This document shows positions 44,424-51,870 of a stretch of 64,000 nt of DNA, piece by piece; positions within the stretch are counted from its first letter, which is position 1; the number at the start of each line of letters is the position of its first letter. The notes below the pieces were generated by a model. That model was not told the DNA's origin. It did no database searches and saw only the letters and a list, made by a program, of their open reading frames with translations. Position numbers and translations under genes: made by a program. The DNA comes from Paraflavitalea pollutisoli (GTDB lineage: Bacteria; Bacteroidota; Bacteroidia; Chitinophagales; Chitinophagaceae): the NCBI RefSeq assembly GCF_029360705.1, contig NZ_JARKMX010000008.1, forward strand, positions 1,425,949 through 1,489,948. The letters are read 5' to 3'.

Positions 44424-45677
44424 CTATTTGGAACTAAATGCCTTTTTGATCTTGCTCACATAGTCCAGCTTCTCCCAGGTAAACAATTCCACTTTCTTCT
44501 TAACAGTTTTACCATCTGGTGAGGTGAATGTCTTTTCCACAACTTCTGGCTTGCGACCCATGTGGCCGTAAGCAGCGGTTTCGCTATAGATAGGGTTGCG
44601 CAATTTCAAACGTTGTTCGATGAAGTAAGGACGCATGTCGAATACTTCAGAAACTTTCTTGGCGATCTGGCCGTCGGACAGCTTTACCTTGGCAGTACCA
44701 TACGTGTTTACGTAGATACCCATTGGCTGGGCTACACCGATAGCGTAAGATACCTGTACCAGTACTTCGTCGCAGATACCGGCAGCCACCAGGTTCTTCG
44801 CGATGTGACGGGTAGCATAAGCAGCTGAACGGTCAACCTTGGAAGGATCTTTTCCGCTGAAGGCACCACCACCGTGTGCACCTTTACCACCGTAGGTATC
44901 AACGATGATCTTACGGCCGGTCAATCCAGTGTCGCCGTGAGGACCACCGATCACAAACTTACCGGTAGGGTTGATATGGTACTTGATCTTATTGTTGAAC
45001 AGGTGGGCGATCTTCTTGTTCTTGGCGATGATGCGGGGGATCAGGATATTGATGATGTCCTTCTTGATCTGATCCTGCATTTTCGTTTCAGTAGCGAAGT
45101 CATCGTGTTGGGTAGATACCACGATCGCATCGATACGAACAGGCTTGTTGTTATCATCGTATTCCAGGGTTACCTGGCTCTTTGCATCGGGACGCAGGTA
45201 CTTGATCTGCTTGCCTTCCCTTCTCAGAATGGCCAGTTCAAGCAGGATCTTGTGCGCCAGATCCAATGCCAAGGGCATGTAATCATCGGTTTCGTTGGTT
45301 GCATAACCAAACATCATACCCTGGTCACCAGCGCCTTGCTCTTCTTTTTTCTTGCGGTCAACACCCTGGTTGATATCAGCAGATTGTTCGTGAATGGCAG
45401 ACAATACGCCGCAGGAGCTGGCCTCGAACATGTATTCGCTTTTGGTATAACCAATCTTACGGATCACGTTACGGGCGATTTCCTGTACATCGAGATAAGC
45501 AGCAGATTTAACTTCACCTGCCAGTACCACCTGACCAGTGGTAACCAACGTTTCGCAGGCTACTTTGGACTGAGGGTCAAATGCAAGGAAATTGTCAATC
45601 AGCGCATCAGAAATCTGGTCGGCTACCTTATCGGGATGGCCTTCCGACACACTCTCCGAAGTAAATAAATACGGCAT
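44424..45677 (-). CDS. metK: S-adenosylmethionine synthetase
   Basis: A 417-residue cytosolic enzyme making SAM from ATP and methionine. Diagnostic motifs are [20 protein letters not shown] at the N-terminus (methionine and Mg site), the hexapeptide region [15 protein letters not shown], and the P-loop-like glycine-rich stretch [20 protein letters not shown]. Length is usual for Bacteroidota. It has its own -7 element and terminator. The leader of about 55 nt is too short for a known SAM riboswitch and I see none. Confidence 0.98.
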   Translation of the reverse strand: MPYLFTSESVSEGHPDKVADQISDALIDNFLAFDPQSKVACETLVTTGQVVLAGEVKSAAYLDVQEIARNVIRKIGYTKSEYMFEASSCGVLSAIHEQSADINQGVDRKKKEEQGAGDQGMMFGYATNETDDYMPLALDLAHKILLELAILRREGKQIKYLRPDAKSQVTLEYDDNNKPVRIDAIVVSTQHDDFATETKMQDQIKKDIINILIPRIIAKNKKIAHLFNNKIKYHINPTGKFVIGGPHGDTGLTGRKIIVDTYGGKGAHGGGAFSGKDPSKVDRSAAYATRHIAKNLVAAGICDEVLVQVSYAIGVAQPMGIYVNTYGTAKVKLSDGQIAKKVSEVFDMRPYFIEQRLKLRNPIYSETAAYGHMGRKPEVVEKTFTSPDGKTVKKKVELFTWEKLDYVSKIKKAFSSK

Positions 45678-45737
45678 GACTATTTAATTTGATAAAGGTT
45701 AAAACAGAATCTTTAATGGGTTTTTTCAGAACTCGCG

Positions 45738-45745
45738 CAAAGATA
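45738..45745 (-). promoter_or_regulatory. -7 element TATCTTTG for metK
   Basis: An exact TAnnTTTG match on the minus strand, 60 bp upstream of the metK start and just past the stop of the DUF4270 gene. Confidence 0.6.
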
Positions 45746-45755
45746 AGCGTCCAAC

Positions 45756-47189
45756 TCAAATTTTGGAATAAATAATTCGTATGCGCATTTTTTGGTTAGG
45801 ATGACTACCGCCCCCTACTACTACCCGGCCATTGGCCACGGTTGTATTGACACCAACCTGGTATTGTGAGGCCCTCGATACCCCGTAAGTATCCTGGATA
45901 TAAGGATCGGTCATCACCGGCGCATAGATACGCATGGTTCTATAGAAAGCCTGCTTTTTCGTCACCACACTTTGCAGATACCGGGACAAGGTAAATACAT
46001 ATTTACCACTGGTATAGTTTCCGCCAAAGGTGCTGATATCATATCCCCCCTGGTTGTCATATGTAAAGTCGTTACGGATGGTAACAATAGAATCACCCAC
46101 ATTGGTTACCGCATCGAGGAACAGCAGGGCTGGTGGCGTGTAGATATTATCCTGGATCGAAGGTACCTGCTCGATGATCAGTTCAGCACGATGGATTACC
46201 CGGTTTACCTGGGCAAATGTATCGATGCCCGGAATTTTGATCGTAGCATAAGAACCAGGGGTAGATTGAATATAAACCTTATCGTCGTTAGGCGTACCAT
46301 TGGTCAGGTATTGCTGATACGCATGAGCGGGTGTATGCTTGACCAGGTTTGCCTGGTTGTTGCTGTTGTAAGCAAAGGTGGCCGTAGTGGTATCGATCTT
46401 ACCATCATTGGTTACCCGTGTATAAAAGGTCAGCTTGGTGTTGGAAGTACTGGTCAGGTTGAAGTAAGCCAACCCATTTTTTACAGCACCGGCGCTGGTA
46501 GCCTTGATGGCCAATCCCTTGAAATAAGTACGGAAGGCCGAGTCGGTCTTATACTGAACGGCCGTATCATAGTTCACAAATTTGCGGGCGAAAGCCGTAT
46601 CCAGCTTGATCCGCATTTCACTGATCGTTCTGATGGTGTCTTTCCCATTGCGGTACAGTACAGAATCGTTCAACGTCGTAAACAGCACATCCCTGCTACC
46701 CAATAAAGAAGGCAACACTTTAAAATCAGGTGTATGGATATAATACGTGGAATCGATGAAATTACCGGGAGCCGGGTCGATCTCATACACCTCCAGATGC
46801 TGAACGGTGTTGGAATCGCCATAGTAGCCACCATAAGCCAGCGATAATACCACCGAATCGATGATCACGGAATCCGTGACGCTGCCGAAAGGATTGGTAG
46901 CCGCTGTGCCGGGACTGAAATTGGAATAGATATTGGCCTCCGTACCGCCAAACTCGGGATCATCAGCGATGATACCCAGGGCATGCAGCAAATTGGAAGT
47001 GATCTTCGTAGAATCGTCGTAAAGGAAATTATCCGTCTGTACGTCGAGCACCGTCTCAAAGGTCTTTACGTTGTCGACAGCAGGGATCAGTTCATTGCCC
47101 AGGTCGGTAGTGTCTATTTTGGTACAGGAACTATAGAGGATCAATCCGGTCAAAGCAGCGCTGACAGATAGAAAAATTTTCCTATTCAC
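45756..47189 (-). CDS. DUF4270 family lipoprotein
   Basis: A 477-residue predicted outer-membrane lipoprotein starting with GTG. The signal has a lipobox ending LYSSC (Cys22), followed by TKIDTTDLGNELIPAVDNV, a typical DUF4270 opening. Inside are family features: DEFGGTEANIYSNF-type motifs (here DPEFGGTEANIYSNF), SVVLSLAYGGYYGDSNT, and a C-terminal RYLQSVVTKKQAF. The protein is beta-rich and its function is not established. It lies 31 bp downstream of the glycogen-synthase-like gene on the same strand, an arrangement I recall as common in Bacteroidota, so the two are probably one operon. Confidence 0.88.
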   Translation of the reverse strand: MNRKIFLSVSAALTGLILYSSCTKIDTTDLGNELIPAVDNVKTFETVLDVQTDNFLYDDSTKITSNLLHALGIIADDPEFGGTEANIYSNFSPGTAATNPFGSVTDSVIIDSVVLSLAYGGYYGDSNTVQHLEVYEIDPAPGNFIDSTYYIHTPDFKVLPSLLGSRDVLFTTLNDSVLYRNGKDTIRTISEMRIKLDTAFARKFVNYDTAVQYKTDSAFRTYFKGLAIKATSAGAVKNGLAYFNLTSTSNTKLTFYTRVTNDGKIDTTTATFAYNSNNQANLVKHTPAHAYQQYLTNGTPNDDKVYIQSTPGSYATIKIPGIDTFAQVNRVIHRAELIIEQVPSIQDNIYTPPALLFLDAVTNVGDSIVTIRNDFTYDNQGGYDISTFGGNYTSGKYVFTLSRYLQSVVTKKQAFYRTMRIYAPVMTDPYIQDTYGVSRASQYQVGVNTTVANGRVVVGGGSHPNQKMRIRIIYSKI

Positions 47190-47220
47190 TTGAGATTGTT
47201 ATCAGTTACGGAAATAAAAC

Positions 47221-48033
47221 TTATTTGGCAAGGTCGGTATACAATTGCAAATAGTCTGTTAAATCGGACTCAGCATTGTAGGTAAGTACCTTTTTACCTT
47301 TCACCTTACCAAACTCCTCTACCAGTTTCTTATCTACCTTTTCGGCACCGAAAGTAACCGCATCCGCATACGTAGCACCACCACGCATCATGGCAACATT
47401 ATTCAATTCCTTGAATGGCTCAAGGTCCTTATCCTTGATGTTCGGACTTATATTGGCCAGCTTCAGGAAGTTGGCACCCAGCTTTTCTTTAAAGCTGGTG
47501 TTGCCCATCGTGTAGATTACCTTGCTGTGGGCAAATACAGGCTCTTTTTTATAGGCAGTCTTTTGATACAGGGGAATCAGGCCGGTCATCCAGCCGCTGC
47601 AATGGATAATGTCCGGTGGCCATCCGAATTTCTTGACGGTTTCCAGTGCACCTTTACAGAAGAATACGGTACGCAGGCCATTGTCATCAAACCACTTTTC
47701 ATCGTCATCGTGGAAAATACTCTTGCGCTTGAACAGATCTTCGTTATCCAGAAAATAAACCTGCAGGCGTGCGTTGGGGAGGGAAGCCACTTTGATCTGG
47801 AGAGGGAAATCGTCATTGTCGACAGATACATTGATACCCGACAACCGAACCACTTCATGAAGCCTGTGCCTCCTCTCATTGATCACCCCAAATCGGGGCA
47901 TAATGCAACGTACTTCAAAACCACCTTCATTTGCCTTTATCGCCAGTCGGTTAACAGTTTCCGAGAATTCTGTCAGCTCCAGATATGGAGACATTTCGTT
48001 GGCAATAAATAAAATTCTTTTCTTTGTCAGCAT
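47221..48033 (-). CDS. Glycogen/starch synthase-like protein, N-terminal GT5 domain only
   Basis: A 270-residue cytosolic protein matching only the N-terminal Rossmann domain of GT5 glycogen synthases: RILFIANEMSPYLELTEFSE, VRCIMPRFGVINERRHRLHE, PDIIHCSGWMTGLIPLY and ADAVTFGAEKVDKKL. The C-terminal glycosyltransferase domain is absent (true enzymes have about 470-500 residues). The ADP-glucose-binding KxGGL motif near the N-terminus is replaced by LELTEFSE. It is therefore unlikely to make glycogen. ATG 48033 follows a good promoter element. It is divergent from panC and upstream of the DUF4270 gene, a neighbourhood I believe is conserved in the phylum. The role is unknown. Confidence 0.85.
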   Translation of the reverse strand: MLTKKRILFIANEMSPYLELTEFSETVNRLAIKANEGGFEVRCIMPRFGVINERRHRLHEVVRLSGINVSVDNDDFPLQIKVASLPNARLQVYFLDNEDLFKRKSIFHDDDEKWFDDNGLRTVFFCKGALETVKKFGWPPDIIHCSGWMTGLIPLYQKTAYKKEPVFAHSKVIYTMGNTSFKEKLGANFLKLANISPNIKDKDLEPFKELNNVAMMRGGATYADAVTFGAEKVDKKLVEEFGKVKGKKVLTYNAESDLTDYLQLYTDLAK

Positions 48034-48080
48034 TATGAAAATAATTGGTTGCGCTAAACCATTTTTTTGAAAACAGGGTG

Positions 48081-48088
48081 CAAAGTTA
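48081..48088 (-). promoter_or_regulatory. -7 element TAACTTTG for the glycogen-synthase-like gene
   Basis: An exact TAnnTTTG match on the minus strand, 47 bp upstream of the start at 48033, in the divergent region with panC. Confidence 0.6.
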
Positions 48089-48147
48089 AGGTATTTTATT
48101 AGAAAAACGGGCAGAATAGCCCGTCCCATGCTTTTAAACGTCTCAAA

Positions 48148-48999
48148 ATGATCATTTTTAAGCAGGTCAGTGACCTGGTCAGGTATCTCAGTCAGCAACG
48201 TACGATGCAACGGAAAACAGGCTTTGTTCCCACCATGGGAGCCCTCCATGAGGGGCATTTAACCCTTATCCGGGAGTCGCGGCAACAGACGGACATTACC
48301 ATCTGTAGCATTTTCGTCAACCCAACCCAATTCAACGATCCCAACGACTACAAAAAATACCCGAATACCCTAGACAAAGACATCTACCAACTCGAAAAAG
48401 CAGGCACAAATGTACTTTTTCTGCCATCTGTCGAGGAGATGTACCCGCAGGGCCTCCAGCAACTGGAGCACTATCCGCTCGGCTACCTCGAAACGATACT
48501 CGAAGGCGCTTTCCGCCCCGGCCATTTCCAGGGCGTATGCCAGGTCATGAGCCGGTTGCTGAACATGGTGCAGCCCGACCAGCTCTTCATGGGGCAAAAA
48601 GACTATCAGCAATGTATGGTAGTAAAATGGTTATTACAACACCTCGGTATGAATAACACCACCCTGGTACCCGTGGCTACCGTGCGCGAAAACGATGGAC
48701 TCGCCATGAGCAGCCGCAACATGCGGCTTGCCCCTGCCGACCGAAATACGGCCACCACCATTTACCGGGCGCTCGACCACCTCCGCAGCCACCTCGCTGC
48801 CGGCGACCTCGCTCCCGGACTGCAACAGGCTGTGGCCATCCTGGATGGTGCAGGATTCCGCGTCGATTATGTCGCCATCGCCGATGCCGATAACCTGGCC
48901 CCCGTAGAAACCTGGGATGGAAAACAGCGCCTGGTAGCCCTGGTCGCCGCATTTCTGGGAGAGGTAAGGCTGATCGACAACCTGGTAATCACCCAATAA
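48148..48999 (+). CDS. panC: Pantothenate synthetase (pantoate-beta-alanine ligase)
   Basis: A 283-residue cytosolic enzyme joining pantoate and beta-alanine with ATP in pantothenate synthesis. Motifs: VPTMGALHEGHLTLIRESRQ (the HIGH-like nucleotide site), CSIFVNPTQFNDPNDYKKYP, FRPGHFQGVCQVMSRLLNMV, LFMGQKDYQQCMVVKWLLQH and the KMSKS-like VRENDGLAMSSRN. Its partner panD lies 187 bp downstream on the same strand and supplies the beta-alanine substrate. It is divergent from the glycogen-synthase-like gene. Confidence 0.97.
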   Translation: MIIFKQVSDLVRYLSQQRTMQRKTGFVPTMGALHEGHLTLIRESRQQTDITICSIFVNPTQFNDPNDYKKYPNTLDKDIYQLEKAGTNVLFLPSVEEMYPQGLQQLEHYPLGYLETILEGAFRPGHFQGVCQVMSRLLNMVQPDQLFMGQKDYQQCMVVKWLLQHLGMNNTTLVPVATVRENDGLAMSSRNMRLAPADRNTATTIYRALDHLRSHLAAGDLAPGLQQAVAILDGAGFRVDYVAIADADNLAPVETWDGKQRLVALVAAFLGEVRLIDNLVITQ

Positions 49000-49064
49000 C
49001 TGACATTATTATTTCCACTCATCCGTTTCGGACTAACTAACGTTCGAAAATGCGTAAACTTTTA

Positions 49065-49072
49065 TAGCTTTG
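49065..49072 (+). promoter_or_regulatory. -7 element TAGCTTTG for panD
   Basis: An exact TAnnTTTG match between panC and panD, implying a panD transcript with a leader of about 110 nt that contains only short potential stems. Confidence 0.55.
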
Positions 49073-49186
49073 CAGCCGTTTTTATGAACGCACGGCCAAA
49101 GGCTGATCTGTCCCCCAACCGGGTTGCAGTAACAGGTAGCAACAGGCAATGCAAACCATCCCCTATAACACAAATAAAAAGGTATC

Positions 49187-49531
49187 ATGGATATAGAAGT
49201 GCTCAAGTCAAAAGTTCACCGGGCAGTGATCACAGAAGCCAACCTCAATTATGTAGGTAGTCTTACCCTGGATGAAGACCTGATGGAAGCAGCCAATATG
49301 ATCGAACACGAAAAGATCCAGGTGGTCAACGTCAACAACGGTTCGCGTATCGAAACCTACCTCATCAAAGGAAAAAGAGGCTCCGGTGTTTGCTGTCTCA
49401 ATGGTCCCGCTGCCCGTCAGGGTGCTGCCGGGGATATCGTGATCATCATCTCCTACGCCCGCATGGATTTTGAAAAAGCCAAAGCTTTCAAACCCTGGTT
49501 GGTATTTCCTAAAGAGGGCAATAAATTATAA
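49187..49531 (+). CDS. panD: Aspartate 1-decarboxylase proenzyme
   Basis: A 114-residue pyruvoyl enzyme that decarboxylates aspartate to beta-alanine for PanC. The self-cleavage site is Gly24-Ser25 within [14 protein letters not shown]; Ser25 becomes the pyruvoyl group. The double-psi barrel stretch [19 protein letters not shown] and [20 protein letters not shown] contain the usual substrate and maturation residues. Length is slightly short but normal. It is followed 72 bp later by the UPF0104 gene. Confidence 0.97.
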   Translation: MDIEVLKSKVHRAVITEANLNYVGSLTLDEDLMEAANMIEHEKIQVVNVNNGSRIETYLIKGKRGSGVCCLNGPAARQGAAGDIVIIISYARMDFEKAKAFKPWLVFPKEGNKL

Positions 49532-49570
49532 CAATCCCGTTATAATAATATTCGCGTGATATATTGTCCC

Positions 49571-49578
49571 TATTTTTG
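49571..49578 (+). promoter_or_regulatory. -7 element TATTTTTG for the UPF0104 gene
   Basis: An exact TAnnTTTG match, 25 bp upstream of the ATG at 49604. Confidence 0.5.
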
Positions 49579-49603
49579 TCAGGAACACTAACCGCCTTTT
49601 GAT

Positions 49604-50698
49604 ATGAACAAGAAAATTGTCAGTTACCTTCAGTATGCATTGTTTTTAGGACTGGCAATCTTCCTGGTTTGGTGGTCAATCTCCAAAATTCCTGCCACAG
49701 AATGGGACAATATTAAACTCGCTATCAGCAAGGCCCGTTACTGGTTGATTATACCCGTCATGGGTGCCCTCCTGCTGAGCCATTACAGCCGCGCTATCCG
49801 CTGGAAGATATTGATGGAACCCCTGGGCTATAAACCCCGTACCTCCAATACCTACCTCGCGGTGCTGATCGGTTACCTGGCCAACCTGGCCTTCCCAAGG
49901 CTGGGAGAAGTACTCAAATGCACCGTACTGGCGCGTTATGAAAAAGTACCCGCCGATAAACTGGTAGGGACCATCGTCGCCGAACGCGCCGTCGATGTGA
50001 TCTGCCTCGCTGTCGTGATCACCCTCGCTACCCTCTCCCAATTGGATGTGATCGGCGGATTCGTCGGCACCCAGGTCAACAGCATCATCGAATCCAAAGC
50101 CGCCCTGTTTACCCCCGGCAAGATCATCATGATGGTCATCGCCCTGCTCGTACTGATCGGTGGCGCCATCTTCGTCTTTAAAAAATTCTCCCATATAGGT
50201 ATCATCCAGAAGATCAAAAAGATCGTGGCCGGTGTTTGGGGTGGTGTAACCAGCATTCGTTATGTAAAGAAAAAAGGCTGGTTCATTTTCCATTCCATCT
50301 TCATTTGGGCCATGTACCTCGTTAGCACCTGGATCGGCCTTTATTCCCTCGAGGAAACCTCCATCTATGGCATCAAAGAAGCCTTGTCGGTATTGTCGAC
50401 AGGCAGCCTCGCCATGATCATGCCCACACCCGGTGGTCTCGGTGTGTACCACATCTTCGTACAGCAAACCCTCATCCTGTATGGTACCAACGACGGTATT
50501 GCACTAGCCTTCGGATTGCTCATGTGGACAGTTCAGTTCTTCCAGATGCTCATCAGTGGATTTGTTGCCTTAGCTTTGCTGCCAATATTTAACAAGACGC
50601 AAAAAGCTTCTTATGCGCAAAGCGGACATCATACCCAACAAGATCTTCACACTACCCGAGTTGAACAAAAGGATCGCCCAGTGGCGCCTGACCGGTAA
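49604..50698 (+). CDS. UPF0104 / lysylphosphatidylglycerol synthase transmembrane-domain protein
   Basis: A 364-residue inner-membrane protein with about eight hydrophobic segments and the UPF0104 pattern: LLSHYSRAIRWKILMEPLGY, LIGYLANLAFPRLGEVLKCT, VGTIVAERAVDVICLAVVI and LSTGSLAMIMPTPGGLGVYH. The family is the flippase-like half of aminoacyl-phospholipid synthases; this protein lacks the catalytic aminoacyltransferase half. The last 28 residues are hydrophilic and are encoded in the other frame of rfaE2 (86-bp overlap), so the natural C-terminus may be degenerate. It probably moves a lipid or lipid-linked compound; the substrate is unknown. Confidence 0.88.
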   Translation: MNKKIVSYLQYALFLGLAIFLVWWSISKIPATEWDNIKLAISKARYWLIIPVMGALLLSHYSRAIRWKILMEPLGYKPRTSNTYLAVLIGYLANLAFPRLGEVLKCTVLARYEKVPADKLVGTIVAERAVDVICLAVVITLATLSQLDVIGGFVGTQVNSIIESKAALFTPGKIIMMVIALLVLIGGAIFVFKKFSHIGIIQKIKKIVAGVWGGVTSIRYVKKKGWFIFHSIFIWAMYLVSTWIGLYSLEETSIYGIKEALSVLSTGSLAMIMPTPGGLGVYHIFVQQTLILYGTNDGIALAFGLLMWTVQFFQMLISGFVALALLPIFNKTQKASYAQSGHHTQQDLHTTRVEQKDRPVAPDR

Positions 50699-51104
50699 AA
50701 CCGTCGCCTTCACCAATGGTGTATTCGACATCATGCATCGTGGACATATTGCCTCCCTCTCACAAGCAGCCGCAGAAGCCGATTACCTCGTAGTGGGCCT
50801 CAACTCCGACGCTTCCACTAAACGCCTTAAAGGCGATAGCCGCCCCGTCAACGACGAGCAGGCACGTGCCATCGTGATGGCGTCCCTGTTGATGGTGGAT
50901 GCGGTCGTGCTCTTTGAAGAAGACACACCCCTTGAGCTCATTACGGCCATCCTGCCCAACGTGATCGTAAAAGGCGGAGACTATACCGAAGAGCAGATCG
51001 TGGGTGCTAAAGAGGTGAAAGCAAAGGGAGGCAGGGTCGTCATCAACCCCATTGTAGCAGGCTATTCTACCACCGGCTTGATCGGTAAGATCAATACGCT
51101 GTAA
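50613..51104 (+). CDS. rfaE2: D-glycero-beta-D-manno-heptose 1-phosphate adenylyltransferase
   Basis: A 163-residue nucleotidyltransferase that activates heptose 1-phosphate to ADP-heptose for LPS. The Rossmann nucleotidyltransferase motif is KTVAFTNGVFDIMHRGHIAS, and GLNSDASTKRLKGDSRPVND and KGGDYTEEQIVGAKEVKAKG are characteristic. It lacks the kinase half of bifunctional HldE, so a separate HldA is expected elsewhere. The start at 50613 gives the usual N-terminal leader (IIPNKIFTLPELNKRIAQWR) and means an 86-bp overlap with the upstream membrane-protein gene. It is convergent with the DUF4294 gene. Confidence 0.92.
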   Translation: MRKADIIPNKIFTLPELNKRIAQWRLTGKTVAFTNGVFDIMHRGHIASLSQAAAEADYLVVGLNSDASTKRLKGDSRPVNDEQARAIVMASLLMVDAVVLFEEDTPLELITAILPNVIVKGGDYTEEQIVGAKEVKAKGGRVVINPIVAGYSTTGLIGKINTL

Positions 51105-51112
51105 GCGAATAA

Positions 51113-51772
51113 TTACATCCGGTACATGCGTTGTACCTCCTGCACGATCATTTCAATTTCCTGATCGTTACCTTGTGCATCGTAAGGCTGCTTCAGGTTG
51201 CTGTTGAAGAAAAAAGCGACTGTCTGGTACACACGGGCCGTGAATCCGCCTTTGTATTCTTTGATGATATCGTAGCAGTTGTTGCCGGTTTGCCGGTTGA
51301 TGAGCTTCATAAGCACCTTACCCTGGTATACAGACAGGTTGCTCAATGGATCGGCAAACTCCTTTTTCAGTTCCTTTTCCCGCGTCTTGAGGTATTTCTT
51401 ACGCTCCTCTTTATCGGTAACACCCGACAGGCGGGCATTGATCTCATTGATGATCACACCGGCCTTCTTCGCGTAGGGATAGGTTACATACACTGCATTG
51501 CGCAGCCGCGTCCACTCCTGTCTTTTTTTCAGTAAATGTTTGGGATAGGGAGCCGTCACCCAATACCACTCGAGATTGCCCGACGGTATCAGCTGGTTGT
51601 TGACGATGAGACCGGGAACCGGGATGGTATCGTTGGGCCCAAGTTCTGGCACCTCTACACCCGCCGGTATCGGAGGCACCGTGTCGCGCGTTTGCGCGCA
51701 CAGCCCCATACTACCGCCCAGGCACAGGAGGAGCAGGAAAAAATAATTACATATGCTGCGTGGGAAAACCAT
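51113..51772 (-). CDS. DUF4294 domain secreted protein
   Basis: A 219-residue protein with a signal peptide (FFLLLLCLGGSMGLCAQ) and a DUF4294 domain. The domain part starts after a Pro-rich stretch and includes RLRNAVYVTYPYAKKAGVII, EINARLSGVTDKEERKKYLK, KELKKEFADPLSNLSVYQG and LMKLINRQTGNNCYDIIKEY. The family is restricted to Bacteroidota and has no known function. It should sit in the periplasm. It is the nearest gene downstream of ccmF on the same strand, 98 bp apart, with no obvious terminator between them. Confidence 0.88.
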   Translation of the reverse strand: MVFPRSICNYFFLLLLCLGGSMGLCAQTRDTVPPIPAGVEVPELGPNDTIPVPGLIVNNQLIPSGNLEWYWVTAPYPKHLLKKRQEWTRLRNAVYVTYPYAKKAGVIINEINARLSGVTDKEERKKYLKTREKELKKEFADPLSNLSVYQGKVLMKLINRQTGNNCYDIIKEYKGGFTARVYQTVAFFFNSNLKQPYDAQGNDQEIEMIVQEVQRMYRM

Positions 51773-51870
51773 TGTTCTTACACAAAATAGGAATTATTCC
51801 TAAGGAATAATACAGGTAAGACCAACTTGGTAACCCCAGTCGCTGCAAATAATTACGTTAAATTTTTTTG

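Noticed and set aside
45678-45737. SAM riboswitch in the metK leader
   Set aside because: The leader is only about 55 nt and contains no stem arrangement of a known SAM riboswitch class.
47221-48033. Functional glycogen synthase (glgA)
   Set aside because: Only half of the enzyme is present and the ADP-glucose KxGGL motif is missing, so I did not assign the symbol.
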